Origin: Allium sativum | Taxonomy: Eukaryota > Streptophyta > Magnoliopsida > Asparagales > Amaryllidaceae | Assembly (NCBI GenBank): GCA_030737875.1 | Contig: CM060915.1 | Span: forward strand, 573,484,577 to 573,548,576 | DNA: 64,000 nucleotides | Direction: 5' to 3' | Position numbers and translations under genes: made by a program | Part shown: positions 34,471-47,118 of the stretch, in pieces | Layout: every line of letters begins with the position of its first letter | How positions within the stretch are numbered: the stretch's first letter is position 1 | Notes under the pieces: model-generated | The model's input: the letters and a program-made list of their open reading frames with translations, nothing else | Database searches by the model: none | What the model was told of the DNA's origin: nothing

Positions 34471-37400
34471 TGTTGGATCTAGATTAACCCCAGAGGGGGG
34501 TGAATAGGGTTTATCACAGTTTTTAACTGAATTGAAAAACTGACAGGATATTAAAATAATAAACAGATCACAGAATACAGCAGAAACAGAAATGCAGAAA
34601 ATAAATCACACACAGATATACCTAGCTTCGGCAAAACCCTACCTACTGCTGCATTTCTAAGGTTTCTACTAGGTGATAGAACAGATCCCGCATACAAGAC
34701 CATGTACACTTGCAAACCCTGCTCCTATTCTAACCCTACGCTCAAAACTCTAGACTGGTCGATATACTCTCGATCAGATTTTACCGAATTACAATCCCGT
34801 AATCCGTAACCTAGATTTTACAGACTCTGAAACTGACAGTCAACACCCTGACTGAATTTTCCTAGATTTTACAAACCTAGAAACTGTTCAGAAGGTTTAT
34901 GAAAGAAAATAAAATACAACAATAAAAATTAAGTCAAAACTAAATTAAAACCATAGTCTTAAAATAAAAAAGCAATCTCCCTTTAGCTTTAAACAAAGTT
35001 GGCCGGCCATTCATTCATTTGTGTTGCACCCTTTATCCTCTATTCCCATTCACTTGCTCTGGAAAAAAAATGGCGGCTGGTTCTGAAGATTAGGGTTTTG
35101 AAACATCCCAAATCCGAATCGATTGCTTGATGAAAGATTTTATCTCTGAAGCTTGAATTTATTGCTATGTGATTCTTCGATTTGGACAACACTCTCTCAC
35201 TTGATCGATCGAGAAACAATGAATGAATTCGGTGAGTTTTACTGAAATTTATTCTTCAATTTTTGATATTGGTTTTCTTTGATCTGAAATGTTGGGTTGG
35301 TTTTTCGATACTTGCCGATGATGAGAATGGTGTAAATAAATAGGGCAAATAGAAAACCCTAATTGCTCTGATTTCATACATGATCCTGACCTGATTTTTG
35401 TGTTTCCCTTTTTGGTTTTGTAATCCTCAGCTGAATGAAACTGGACATAATTTAATCCTTCGAAACAGATTTCCACTTTGAATTTAAAAACCCTTGGTTT
35501 AAGTCAATTCTAGAAAAAGATAATTGCTCCCTTTTTTTTTTTCGAAAAAGCTTGTTGCCGTGGATGAAATTCCTGATTGAATAAAAACAGGAAATAAATT
35601 GAAACAGAATTGATTTCTGCTAAAAACAATTCCTTCTTTGGTTTCTGGATACATTTTGACACTTGAATGCTCAGCTGTCTTTATGGCTTTTGCTTGAAAT
35701 TCTTCTTGCCAAAAAAAAGATATGAAATTGTTTTCTTGCCAGAAAATTTGTCACTGAATATTTGGAAAAATAAAAAGAAAACTCTTTGCCAAAAATCTAC
35801 TCATGTAAAAACAAGAAGGAAAGAATTGATTTTGAAATTTGTTTCGTGCCCTTAAAAAAAACTTATTGATGATTTTAGGATTCCATTTAAAAAAAACTTG
35901 CCAAACATGAATCATTAAAATTCTGGAAAGCTTTATATGCTTGCATGAATTGTCCTTTAAAAATTACTTGCCAAACATGTTGATCATTTGTGATTTCTTG
36001 GCTTATATTGTTATTTGAATTCACTGCCATATCTGGAAATTTTCTCCCCTGTTAGACATGTACTCGACTGTCTATCCATTTGCTTGTATTTGTGTAACTT
36101 TACACCATGTAGCCACTTGTAATAACATGTATGTTGCACCATATTAATTTGTTTGAGACAATGCTTGTCTCTCTTGATAGCTGCACCCATGAATACTTGG
36201 AACACAGATGAGTACACCCTTTTGCTTTGTCACTTGTGCTTGGCACTATGAAATTGAGACTGTGTATATTCGTTGTTGTGTCGACTTCAGCTTAAGTACT
36301 TGCTGCATGTTCATCATGTTGTTTTAAATAATACTGAACTGAACATGACGATGTTTCGACCATGTCATGTTTACTTGTGTTGCTTTGTATTATGTTGCCA
36401 TGCTCCATTCTTGAATTGTTTAAACATGTGGCCACTTAGACTCTGCCATGAACAATCATTTAGCTGCTGTATCACCATGTATTCCTGCTGTTGTCTTTGA
36501 CTTCTCTGACCTGCATATGTTGTATGGTTTATTTGTGCTGAGTTGATCACTTTGGCACCCTTGAACATGCTTTTGCTGTCTCGACCATGCTGCACTTGAC
36601 ATACTTGTAACATGTTTGTTTGCTGTGCATCACATTTGCACACCACTGTCCCATGATTTCAGTTAACATGCTGCTCCATTTGTGACTTTGTCTTGCATTG
36701 CTGTTTGTGTTCAATTCTTGAACCTTGATATGACATGTATTTGAGCTCGGCCATTTGCTGCTGCCATGCACGATTGAGTTGAACCATATGCTTGATCATT
36801 TACCATACTGCTCGGCCCCTTGCACTTGAATCTGCACCATTTTGTCTTGAGTTCACATGTTGTTTTGATTTTGTTGATCGACTCTTGAACTTTTGTGTAC
36901 TGATTTTCATTTTGCACTGAGTCGAGACGGTCCACGTGACTACTCCTCAGTTGCACACTGATCGGCGAGGCAGTGCACACGTGTATATGCATGCACGTGT
37001 GTACATGCAACCATCAGACTATTTTTCTGTTCCTGTACTATATATAAACTGTCTAGACACAGTCGGATTAACAAATCAGATCAAGTCAGAAAAATGATGA
37101 GAAACACACCAGAAAACTGAGGTAAATAAAATTTCAAAAATAAAATTCAAATCTGCATGTATTCAGTTTTTATTTATATTGCAATGTACTGTGTGTGTCT
37201 ATCTGTATATGACAGGTATGAAGACTGGACTGAATGCAGAAAGCTGTGAAGACAAAAGATAAAAGACAGAAGACAGTGAAAATAAGAAGAGTGTCAGTGT
37301 GTCTGTGTAAATATATACGAATCTATGTAAATGAAATTGTATATATGAAATGCAAACTGAGTGAATGTATGAGTGTTATAGTGAGTAGCTAATGTATATG

Positions 37401-37774
37401 AAAAAGTGATTGTACTGATTATTTGTAATAAACAAAATCTTTTTGAAATAAAAATATTATTTCATTGTTGTCAAACAGACTTGTCTATTGTATTCTATTT
37501 ATTTATAAGTACAAATATGTGAAGTGATTAAATAGTGGAGTTAAAATAGATGTATTGTTTGAATGTTAGAAATATAATATTTATATTTTAAATAAAATAC
37601 AGTAAATATTTGAATTTCTGTACAGATGTATTTTATTTAAATATAAATATTACATTCCTGTCTCTGATGTAAATATAGAACAGTACAGTAACAAACACAT
37701 TTATAAAATATATTTGGTTGTTATCATCAAACAAAAATCATATAATTGTGTATACAACACCGTTATATACAACA
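34471..37774 (-). repeat. D 3' LTR
   Basis: 3,304 bp. On minus it starts tgttgtatataacgg and ends agatccaaca. Numerous short frames in it are shared with the other LTR only because the LTRs are copies. Confidence 0.92.
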
Positions 37775-37790
37775 ATCTCCCCCTTTTTAT
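37775..37790 (-). other. D polypurine tract
   Basis: On minus ataaaaagggggagat directly before the 3' LTR. Confidence 0.85.
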
Positions 37791-40700
37791 GATGACAAAC
37801 AAATAAAAGATTTTGAATCCAACAAATGTGTTTTACAGTGAAAAATGAGCTCCCCCTATTTATTAGCTCCCCCTACAACAGAAAACTACCCCTATAACTG
37901 TGCATGAGTGAATTGAACTGAATGATAATGAATTTTCAAAAGTGAAAATATTTATAAAGTATTCACTCATAAATCAAAATCTAATCCATTCTCCCCCTTT
38001 TATTATCATCAAAAGGACACAAATTTAAAATACAGATGAAAATTGACTAAAAAATATAATTTCAGCTTAAGAGGAAGAACGGTCATCATAAATTTCTATC
38101 AGTCAATCAAAAATCATAATATTCTAAGAACCAGTGGCATATTTCACATTGTAGAGAATGAGGGATATACGATGAATTTTATATAAAATGGAGAGAGTTT
38201 TAAAAACAATTCATTTCCAATTATTTTCAAAAGTTTTTTATAAAAATTAAGCACAAAAACAGTTATGGATTTGGACTATAATTAATAATTCAATTTAAGT
38301 GACAAGATCGAATAATCTCAAATCCCAATATCTATCAATCAACAAATCATAATACGTCATAATATTTAAACACATTTCACATTATAGAAAGATGGATTGA
38401 TAGGATGGTTTTTATACACTGAGGAGAATTTCAGATTAATTTCTATTTTTATCACTTTATTTTCCCTTTTTTTTTTAATTTAAGAGCACACTGATCACGC
38501 ATAACCAGAGCTTGGATTTTTAAATGGGATCAGTCGCAGCTTAAATTATAAGACGTCTCATAACCATGCATAACCAGAGCTTGGATTTTTAAATGAGGTT
38601 AGAGACACTCTTATATATTTATTATTTTCAGCATTATAATGGAAAAAAAACCTCGGTATATGAAACCAATATGGATGATAGAAATGTGGTAGGTACAGAA
38701 ATGGACTGTGAAATAAATTTCTAAATTAATTATATTATGAGATAAGCTCGACTGTACTGGGATTACTGATAAATTTTTTTTCAATTATCACTAATTCTGA
38801 ATACTAATATAGTCCTATTTCTATCACAAATAATTTTCACTGTTTTAAAACAAGATGATTTTTTTTTTAAAAAAATAAACTCTCCACATTAATATAAATC
38901 ATGATGGATGAGAGACAAGCGATAGATAAAGGAGATGGTCGTGAAATAATTGCCAGTTCAAAGATATTATAATAAATATTCAACCTTCATGAAGATATTT
39001 AAATAAAATCTCCTCCTGTTGTGAAATATACTGCAGTCACAATTCATCACAATTTCAAAATCTAATAACAATTTTGATGAAATATAAATACAGTTCAATT
39101 TGGATATAGATTTCAATTTCTGAATAAATAATCAATAAATAATTTTTAAATTGAATATCAATTACAAGAAGAATATATACAAGGGGGGAAAGTGTAAGGT
39201 GTCTATACAAGGTGAAAATTCAAAACAGATGGATGAAAAAGCCGATACCAATTGTAGTCTCCTTATCGAGGAATTTATTCACACCCTAGATATCTCAGAT
39301 TAAAGAAATTTCAAACGCAAAGCCCAAACAGACAAGATTACAAATTTGGCACAATTATTATAGCTGCAGACAAGAACAAGCAATTATTTGAAGAACAGTA
39401 TCAGAGCAGCAAACAGATCATAAACAAGCAATTACAAAATATTTTCAAAACAATATCAGATGGGTGAAACAAATATAAGGCACTTCTGATACCACATGGT
39501 GTCTCTATTAATAAATTTTAATCACAAAGATACTGGGGACAAACCAAGATATCACAGTCAGCAGAAATTTAAAAACCAAGCAGATAGTATAACAAATTAG
39601 CCAAGCAGCAGACATGTTAAAATAGGCAGTTCTTTGAAAAACAGTATCAGAGCAGCATAACAGAAGCAGTTTCAAATCAGACTTGACAAGATGTTAGTCA
39701 CACAAGATGATTCATGAACCAATGATTAAAAAAATACCGTTTCTTTGAAATCATTTGAGGAATATGCAGATTTCAGGATTCAATGAATCAATCACATCAG
39801 ATTATTAATTTCAGCTTCAAGATATGTGTGAGATTCAATAAATCAATAATTTCAAATGATTTTAAAACAAACAGATATTCAAATCAAATTATCATGAAAT
39901 AACAGTGATTTTTAAGACTTGATTTTCTAATCAAATTTTCACAAAAAAAATCAGACAAGCCAAAAAGAAATTTCAGATCATCTATATCAATTTTGAAAGG
40001 TATTCATGATCCAGAAAAATAGAATAATTTATTTGAAATCACTTGAATCGATGTCAAGTTTTAGAATATAATGAATCACTCACACAAGGTTGATAATTTC
40101 AAATTTAGGAGGTGTGTGATTATTCAAAATATCAATAATTTCATATGATTTCAAACAAACAAATTCTAGCCATAATGATCATGAGTAATGCTGGTTTTCA
40201 AGATGTATCACTGAAATTTAAGACATATTAATTTCCAAGCCAATCCGAAAATCAATGAAATTTTCACAACTGATAAATAACAGTGTGCTGTAATGAGTAT
40301 AACATTTTAAGCGTTTCCAAAATTAATTGGAAGAAACTCAAAACAACATAAGAGTGTGAAATTTCATTAATTATTCAGATCTTCAAAAATTTAGAATTCA
40401 AATTAACAGTGTTCAAGATATGGCATGAATACATCAACACTATTATGAATTCAGAGAATCAGAAAACAAACTTCAAATCAATTGCAGGTATTTACAAAAA
40501 TAAATTCAAGATCTGGACATGATTAAACACATCAGAGTTTTATAGAAATGAAGCAAATTTCCAGAAAGAATATGAATTCTGCAATATGAAGTTAATGAAG
40601 CCTAAGAAGTTACAAAGGTATGACAGTGACAAATCAAAACAAAAGAAAACAAAGAAAAAATAAACAGAAGTGATAGAAGGAGAAATAAACAAAGAAAATA

Positions 40701-40873
40701 AAAACAAAGAATATTTACAAAGGTGAGTTTAGAGATTATACCAGAATCCAATGAAAATCAGAATCTCTAACTCAACAAATCTTGGTCAAGGAACTGTAAA
40801 GAATACAGAAGTATAGAACAGCTTGAAATCAATCTCTTTTCAGCATAGTAGTTCCTCAGCCATCCTTTGGTAC
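37791..40873 (-). mobile_element. D interior, non-coding 3.1 kb
   Basis: AT-rich. Contains internal duplications: cataaccagagcttggattt at about 38501 and 38570; a block of about 130 bp at 39740-39870 and 40030-40165 (aatgaatca, aataatttcaaatgat, acaaacaga); and related 38095-38160 and 38325-38400. No coding signature found. Confidence 0.7.
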
Positions 40874-42328
40874 CTAACAGTTGAGGGGATCGAGTGGTTT
40901 AACAAAATTTGTAAAACCACTCACAGTTGTATTCATATGTTTTGGTATCCAGACTTGTTTATATAACAAACCATTAGAATTAACTTTCGTACCCTTAGGA
41001 ACCCAAATCTGTTTGAACTTGACGAAGCTCGTTTTATTTTTTGGGATCCAAGAATGTTTAAATGGTTTATTATAAAACGTTTTCTCATCACAATTTTGAT
41101 TCAAAAAGCCTTTGAAATTTTTAAAGTTCACATTTTCAAAGCAGTTTTTTCCAAAACAGTTTGAGGGATTTTTCAAATCATTTGAATTTTGTTTTCCAAA
41201 AACATCATTTTTCCTGAAGCCAAGACCAGATTTATTTCCAATAGAAACTTGGTTTTGTAACAGCATATTCAATGATTTTTCCCCATTAGAAAATTTATCC
41301 AAAGTTAATTCTAATCGTTGAATTTTGGATTTTAGATCGCTATTTTCTTTTATTAAATTTGAGCAATTTTTTATAGCGATCTTCTGTTCAGCACTGGACT
41401 GTTTCAAAACCAAATTCTCATTTTCAAGCAATTTAATTTTGTCTTGGGATTCGGAAATTTCAAGTTCAAATCGTTTTTGTTTTTCATACACAAAATTCTT
41501 GGATTTTTCAATTTCATTTTCAAGTTCTTCTAAAATCAAATTTGATTTCAACAAGTTCTCCTTTTCAGCAATTTCAAATTTGGAATTTATATTTGTTTTA
41601 AAATTTTCAAATTCCTTTTGCAGAAGGTTATTCAAATTTGATAACTCAGTCTTGTTCTCATTTAAGATCAAAATTTCATCTTCAAACTTTTGAATATTTT
41701 TATTGAGATGAACAAGATTGGTTTTCAATTTCAAACACTTTTTACAAACTGAATTTGAAGAATTTTTAACATATTCAAGTTGTGATTCCAAATCATCAAT
41801 TTTGCTGGTCAACTCAAAATTCTTAGATTTCAGAGACTTATTTTTTAGTTGGAGTTTATCAACAGATTTCGTTAAATCAAGACACATGTAAACCGGATCT
41901 TCATATGAGAAATTCTCTGTTTCAGCATTTGTTGATTCTCCATCATTTGATTCATCTGAAGTTTCATTTGTAAATCCTATTAAACAGAACTCTGAATCTG
42001 AGTTTATTTTCTCCGGTTTTGAGCTACCGTTGTCAGATCTTCCATACTTCGTATTGAGAGTATCCTAGATTTCCTGTGCAGATAAACAATGGCAGATAAG
42101 ATTAAGCTATTCAGTACTAAGATAATCAAATATAATTTTAATAGCACGGGTATTGAAAGTAATATCTACACTATCAAATCCATTTATAACAACATCCCAA
42201 TATTTAATATTAACAGATTTTAGATAAAATTCCATTTTGGATTTCCAGTTTAAAAAATCTGTACCATCAAAAATATTTGGAATGTGACTGGACTGACTCT
42301 CTATAGACTGACAACTAGGAATCACCAT
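40874..42328 (-). pseudogene. D gag-type protein with coiled coil
   Basis: One frame of 484 codons from ATG at 42328. The N-terminus is copia gag-like (IPNIFDGTDFLNWKSKMEFYL). Two TAG stops follow, at 42107-42109 and 42065-42067; the second replaces the Trp expected in QEIWDTL. Then an acidic stretch and, from 41887, a 337-residue open part: a long Lys/Glu/Asn-rich coiled coil (about 1-215), then three W-[IV]-P-K repeats (HSWIPK, IWVPKGT, VWIPK), typical of Sire-like gag C-termini. The CCHC knuckle that should lie between is missing. In the live form it would make the particle shell. The function of this copy is doubtful because of the stops. Confidence 0.8.
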
Positions 42329-42352
42329 TGCTCTAGAGTTTACAGAATACCC

Positions 42353-42364
42353 GCTCTGATACCA
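42353..42364 (-). other. D primer-binding site
   Basis: On minus tggtatcagagc, two bases after the LTR: an exact initiator tRNA-Met site. Confidence 0.92.
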
Positions 42365-42366
42365 AT

Positions 42367-45300
42367 TGTTGGATCTAGATTAACCCTAGAGGGGGGTGAA
42401 TACAGTTTATCACAGTTTTTAACTAAATTGAAAAACTGATAGGATATTAAAATACTAAACAGATCACAGAATATAGCAGAAACAGAAATGCAAAAAATAA
42501 ATCACACACAGATATACCCAGCTTCGGCAAAACCCTGCCTACTGCTGCATTTCTAAGGTTTCTACTAGGTGATAGAACAGATCCCGCATACAAGACCATG
42601 TACACTTGCAAACCCTGCTCCTATTCTAACCCTACGCTCAAAACTCTAGACTGGTCGATATACTCTCGATCAGATTTTACCGAATTACAATCCCGTAATC
42701 CGTAGCCCAGATTTTATAGACTCTGAAACTGACAGTCAACACCCTGACTGAATTTTCCTAGATTTTACAGACCTAGAAACTGTTTATATGGTTTATGAAA
42801 GAAAATAAAATACAACAATAAAAATTAAGTCAAAACTAAATTAAAACCCTAGTCTTAAAATAAAAAAGCAATCTCCCATTAGCTTTAAACAAAGTTGGCC
42901 GACCATTCATTCATTTGTGTTGCACCCTTTATCCTTTATTCCCGTTCACTTGCTCTGGAAAAAAAATGGCGGCTGGTTCTGGAGATCAGGGTTTTGAAAC
43001 ATCCCAAATCCGAATCGATTGCTTGATGAAAGATTTTATCACTGAAGCTTGAATTTATTACTATGTGATTCTTCGATTTGAACAACACTCTCTCACTTGA
43101 TCGATCAAGAAACAATGAATGAATTCGGTGAGTTTTACTGAAATTTATTCTTCAAATTTTGATATTGGTTTTCTTTGATCTGAAATGTTGGGTTGGTTTT
43201 TCGATACTTGCCGATGATGAGAATGGTGTAAATAAATAGGGTAAATAGAAAACCCTAATTGCTCTGATTTCATACATGATCCTGACCTGATTTTTGTGTT
43301 TCCCTTTTTGGTTTTGTAATCCTCGGCTGAATGAAACTGGACATAATTTAATCCTTCGAAACAGATTTCCAGTTTGAATTTAAAAACCCTTGGTTTAAGT
43401 CAATTCTGGAAAATGATAATTGCTCCCTTCTTTTTTTTTTTGAAAAAGCTTGTTGTCGTGGATGAAATTCCTGATTGAATTATAATAGGAAATAAATTGT
43501 AACATAATTGATTTCTACTAAAAACAGTTCCTTCTTTGGTTTCTGGATACATTTTAACACTTGAATGCTGAGCTGTGTTTATGGCTTTTGCTTGAAATTC
43601 TTCTTGCCAAAAAAAGATATGAAATTGTTTTCTTGCCAGAACATTTGTCACTGAATATTTGGAAAAATAAAAAGAAAACTCTTTGCCAAAAATCTGCTCA
43701 TGTAAAAACAGGAAGGAAAGAATTGATTTTGAAATTTGTTTCTTGCCCTTAAAAAAATCTTGTTGATGATTTTAGGATTCCATTAAAAAAAACTTGCCAA
43801 ACATGAATCATTAAAATTCTGGAAAGCTTTATATGCTTGCATGAATTGTCCTTTAAAAATTACTTGCCAAACATGTTGATCATTTGTGATTTCTTGGCTT
43901 GTATTGTTATTTGAATTCACTGCCATATCTGGAAATTTTCTCCCTTGTTAGACATGTACTCGACTGTCTATCCATTTGCTTGTATTTGTGTAACTTTACA
44001 CCATGTAGCCGCTTGTAATAACATGTATGCTGCACCATATTAATTTGTTTGAGACAATGCTTGTCTCTCTTGATAGCTGCACCCATGAATACTTGGAACA
44101 CAGATGAGTACACCCTTTTGCTTTGTCACTTGTGCTTGGCACTATGAAATTGAGACTGTGTATATTCATTGTTGTGTCGACTTCAGCTTAAGTACTTGCT
44201 GCATGTTCATCATGTTGTTTTAAACCATACTGAACTAAACATGACGATGTTTCGACCATGTCATGTTTACTTGTGTCGCTTTGTATTATGTTGCCATGCT
44301 CCATTCTTGAATTGTTTAAACATGTGGCCACTTAGACTCTGCCATGAACAATCATTTTGCTGGTGTATCACCATGTATTCCTGCTGTTGTCTTTGACTTC
44401 TCTGACCTGCATATGTTGTATGGTTTATTTGTGCTGAGTTGATCACTTTGGCTCCCTTGAACATGCTTTTGCTGTCTCGACCATGCTGCACTTGACATAC
44501 TTGTACCATGTTTGTTTGTTGTGCATAACATTTGCACACCACTGTCCCATGATTTCAGTTAACATGCTGCTCCATTTGTGACTTTGTCTTGCATTGCTGT
44601 TTGTGATCAATTCCTGAACCTTGATATGACATGTATTTGAGCTCGGCCATTTGCTGCTGCCATGCACGATTGAGTTGAACCATATGCTTGATCATTTACC
44701 ATACTGCTCGGCCCTTTGCACTTGAATCTGCACCATTTTGTCTTGAGTTCACATGCTGTTTTGATTTTGTTGATCGACTCTTTTGTGTACTGATTTTCAT
44801 TTTGCACCGAGTCGAGACGGTCCACGTGACTACTCCTCAGTTGCACACTGATCGGCGAGGCAGTGCACACGTGTATATGCATGCACGTGTGTACATGCAG
44901 CCATCAGACTATTTTTCTGTCCCTGTACTTTATATAAACTGTCTAAACACAGTCGGATTAACAAATCAGATCAAGTCAGAAAAATGATGAGAAACACACC
45001 AGAAAACTGAGGTAAATAAAATTTCAAAAATAAAATTCAAATCTGCATGTATTCAGTTTTTATTTATATTGCAGTGTACTGTGAGTGTCTATCTGTATAT
45101 GACAGGTATGAAGACTAGACTGAATGCAGAAAGCTGTGAAGACAAAAAATAAAAGACAGAAGACAGTGAAAATAAGAAGAGTGTCAGTGTGTCTGTGTAA
45201 ATATATATGAATCTGTGTAAATGAAATTGTATATATGAATTGCAAACTGAGTGAATGTATGAGTGTTATAGTGAGTAGCTAACGTATATGAAAAAGTGAT

Positions 45301-45664
45301 TGTACTGATTATTTGTAATAAACAAAATCTGTTTGAAATAAAAATATTATTTCATTGTTGTCAAACAGACTTGTCTATTCTATTCTGTTTATTTATATGT
45401 ACAAATATGTGAAGTGATTAAATAGTGGAGTTAAAATAGATGTACTGTTTGAATGTTAGAAATATAATATTTATATTTTAAATAAAAAACAGCAAATATT
45501 TGAATTTCTGTACAGATGTATTTTATTTAAATATAAATATTACATTCCTGTCTGTGATGTAAATATAGAACAGTACAGTAACAAACACATTTATAAAATA
45601 TATTTGGTTGTTATCATCAAACAAAAATCATATAATTGTGTATACAACACCGTTATATACAACA
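42367..45664 (-). repeat. D 5' LTR
   Basis: 3,298 bp, partner of 34471-37774. The few differences are mainly point changes and short indels. Confidence 0.92.
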
Positions 45665-46196
45665 AGGGTTTCATCCTGTATAAAAGGACCCTTGTGTCAT
45701 TGTAAAAAGGATCCCATTTTTTTTGGTTGCCATTATTCTGTATTCTCGTTTATGAATAACAAAGTTTTTTTTCGTCATTTTAGTTGATTGTCTTTTCCTT
45801 TCATAACAATTTGTGTGTCTACTCAATTAGTTTTGGTAGAACACATATTGTTATTTTTATTTTATTACTGCATGTTAAGATTGACAGTTTGCTTAGATTC
45901 AATGGCAATCCTACTTTTAATTTTCTGTTATTGTTCTAGTTGTCTTTTTCAAGTAATTGGTTCCTTCCTTTTCAGTCGTTGAATTTGACATTGATCTGAT
46001 TAGATTCAAATCCATAATAAATTCAATAGCATTAATTCAAAAACATCTCCAGATTTTGTCTAACTCGCCTAAGTATAGTTAATAATAAGATTTAAAACAC
46101 CTCCCTGTGATTTGACCTACATATTACGCGACTTGTGCGCTTGCAGTGTTTATTTAAAAATTCGCGCTGTTCTAATTCATAGGAAAGCGTCAATCA
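45665..46196 (+). repeat. H 3' LTR, second part
   Basis: Starts with the duplicated agggt, then ttcatcctgtataaaagg: TATA 45679-45686. Ends gcgtcaatca, followed by cttgt (46197-46201). Confidence 0.93.
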
Positions 46197-46201
46197 CTTG
46201 T

Positions 46202-46872
46202 CTCTGGGCTATCAGTTTCAAATTTCCTTTTGTTACTAGAACTACATTCCTCTTCGTCTCTCAAAAGACCTTGCTTATCGAGATCTTCATACTGATAAGC
46301 CATGTATATCATTTCAGAAAAAGATTGTTACACATGTGCAGTTACACTACTTTGGTACTTTCTTTGAAGCCCGTTAGTAAGCCTCAGATTTTTCATCTTT
46401 GGATTTTGAATTAGATGCGGGGCAAAACGAGAAAGTTCATTGAATTTCTTATGATATTCTGGAATGGTCATATCTCCTTGTATCAAATAGTAGAATTCAT
46501 CACTTAATCGCTCAGTTGCTTCTGGAGGAAGAAATCTTTATTGAAAATTTCTTTGAATCCATACCAGGTAATATTACCTTCTGTATTATCTTTAATAACG
46601 GCTTCCCACAAGATTAAAGCTTCGTCTTTGAGTGCCAAAGATGCCAGTAATCTTTTCTGATCATCTCGCAGCTTGAAACCTTCAAAAATTCTCTCAACAG
46701 AGCGCATCCAAGCTTGAGTTTGAATAATGGACTCATTGCCCGAGAACGGTACTCCACCCAAATTTCGATATCTCTTTAATAAAGCTTCTATATCTGATCC
46801 TGGCTATGGAAGCACAACTGGCTCATTAGGTGGTTGAACCATAGGATTATTTCTTCTGCTTCTGCCACTCAT
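46202..46872 (-). pseudogene. E gag N-terminal half
   Basis: Starts at ATG 46872 (MSGRSRRNNP). It has a TAG after 23 residues, in place of Gln, then the gag core AWMRSVERIFEGF, KRLLASLALKDEALILWE and WYGFKEIFNKDFF. A one-base shift near 46510 is needed to continue with IQGDMTIPEYHKKFNELSRFAP and NGLQRKY. Then it decays and meets H at 46201. The core is the retrotransposon gag domain of chromoviruses, the shell protein. The rest is at 22956-23242. Confidence 0.88.
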
Positions 46873-47106
46873 TTTCTATGTCAGCAAATAGCAGACAAAG
46901 TGCCAGGTCAACAGAAAAGGTATTTTAAAGCATAGAGACATATACTTGAATGTAAATGTGTCTATCGGGGTGTACTTCATTCTGCTACACTCATTCTAGG
47001 ATATTAATGACCTTATTTGAAAACAGTTATTCATCATAGAATACTACTGATTCTATTTCTGACGAGTTCGTTAATATGTCATATTCCAGAACTAAGCTTA
47101 ACCAAA
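46873..47106 (-). mobile_element. E leader between primer site and gag
   Basis: About 230 bases of non-coding sequence. Confidence 0.7.
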
Positions 47107-47118
47107 GCTCTGATACCA
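47107..47118 (-). other. E primer-binding site
   Basis: On minus tggtatcagagc, exact initiator tRNA-Met site, two to five bases after the LTR end. Confidence 0.92.

Larger units (their letters stand above)
34471..45664 (-). mobile_element. D: Sire-like copia element without pol
   Basis: LTRs of 3.3 kb (34471-37774 and 42367-45664) that differ by a few percent by eye, TG...CA ends, and a perfect agggt duplication (34466-34470, 45665-45669). Orientation is minus, shown by the initiator tRNA-Met primer site at 42353-42364 and the purine tract at 37775-37790. The 4.6-kb interior encodes only a shortened gag-type protein (40874-42328) and 3.1 kb of AT-rich, non-coding sequence. No protease, integrase, RT or RNase H motif is present on either strand. 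It is a young non-autonomous element that must have used enzymes of a relative. Confidence 0.9.
23248..46196 (+). mobile_element. H: Athila-clade gypsy retrotransposon
   Basis: A Ty3/gypsy element on +, inserted in the gag of E with a perfect cttgt duplication. Its LTRs begin tgattaacat and end gcgtcaatca (23248-24305, and 33948-34470 plus 45670-46196 around D). It has a tRNA-Asp-type primer site, a 2.9-kb leader, gag, then a broken pol (protease, RT, RNase H, integrase) and a 1.4-kb 3' region without envelope-like ORF. Own length without D is about 11.7 kb. The Athila assignment comes from gag and protease-linker motifs. Confidence 0.92.

Noticed and set aside
36011..37010. Several 68-99-codon frames, repeated at 43907-44882
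   Set aside because: Present twice only because they lie in the two LTRs of D. Frames overlap each other and have no known domain.
40881..41693. Phe-rich frames on + opposite the D gag
   Set aside because: Antisense shadow of the Lys/Glu/Asn-rich coiled coil on minus.
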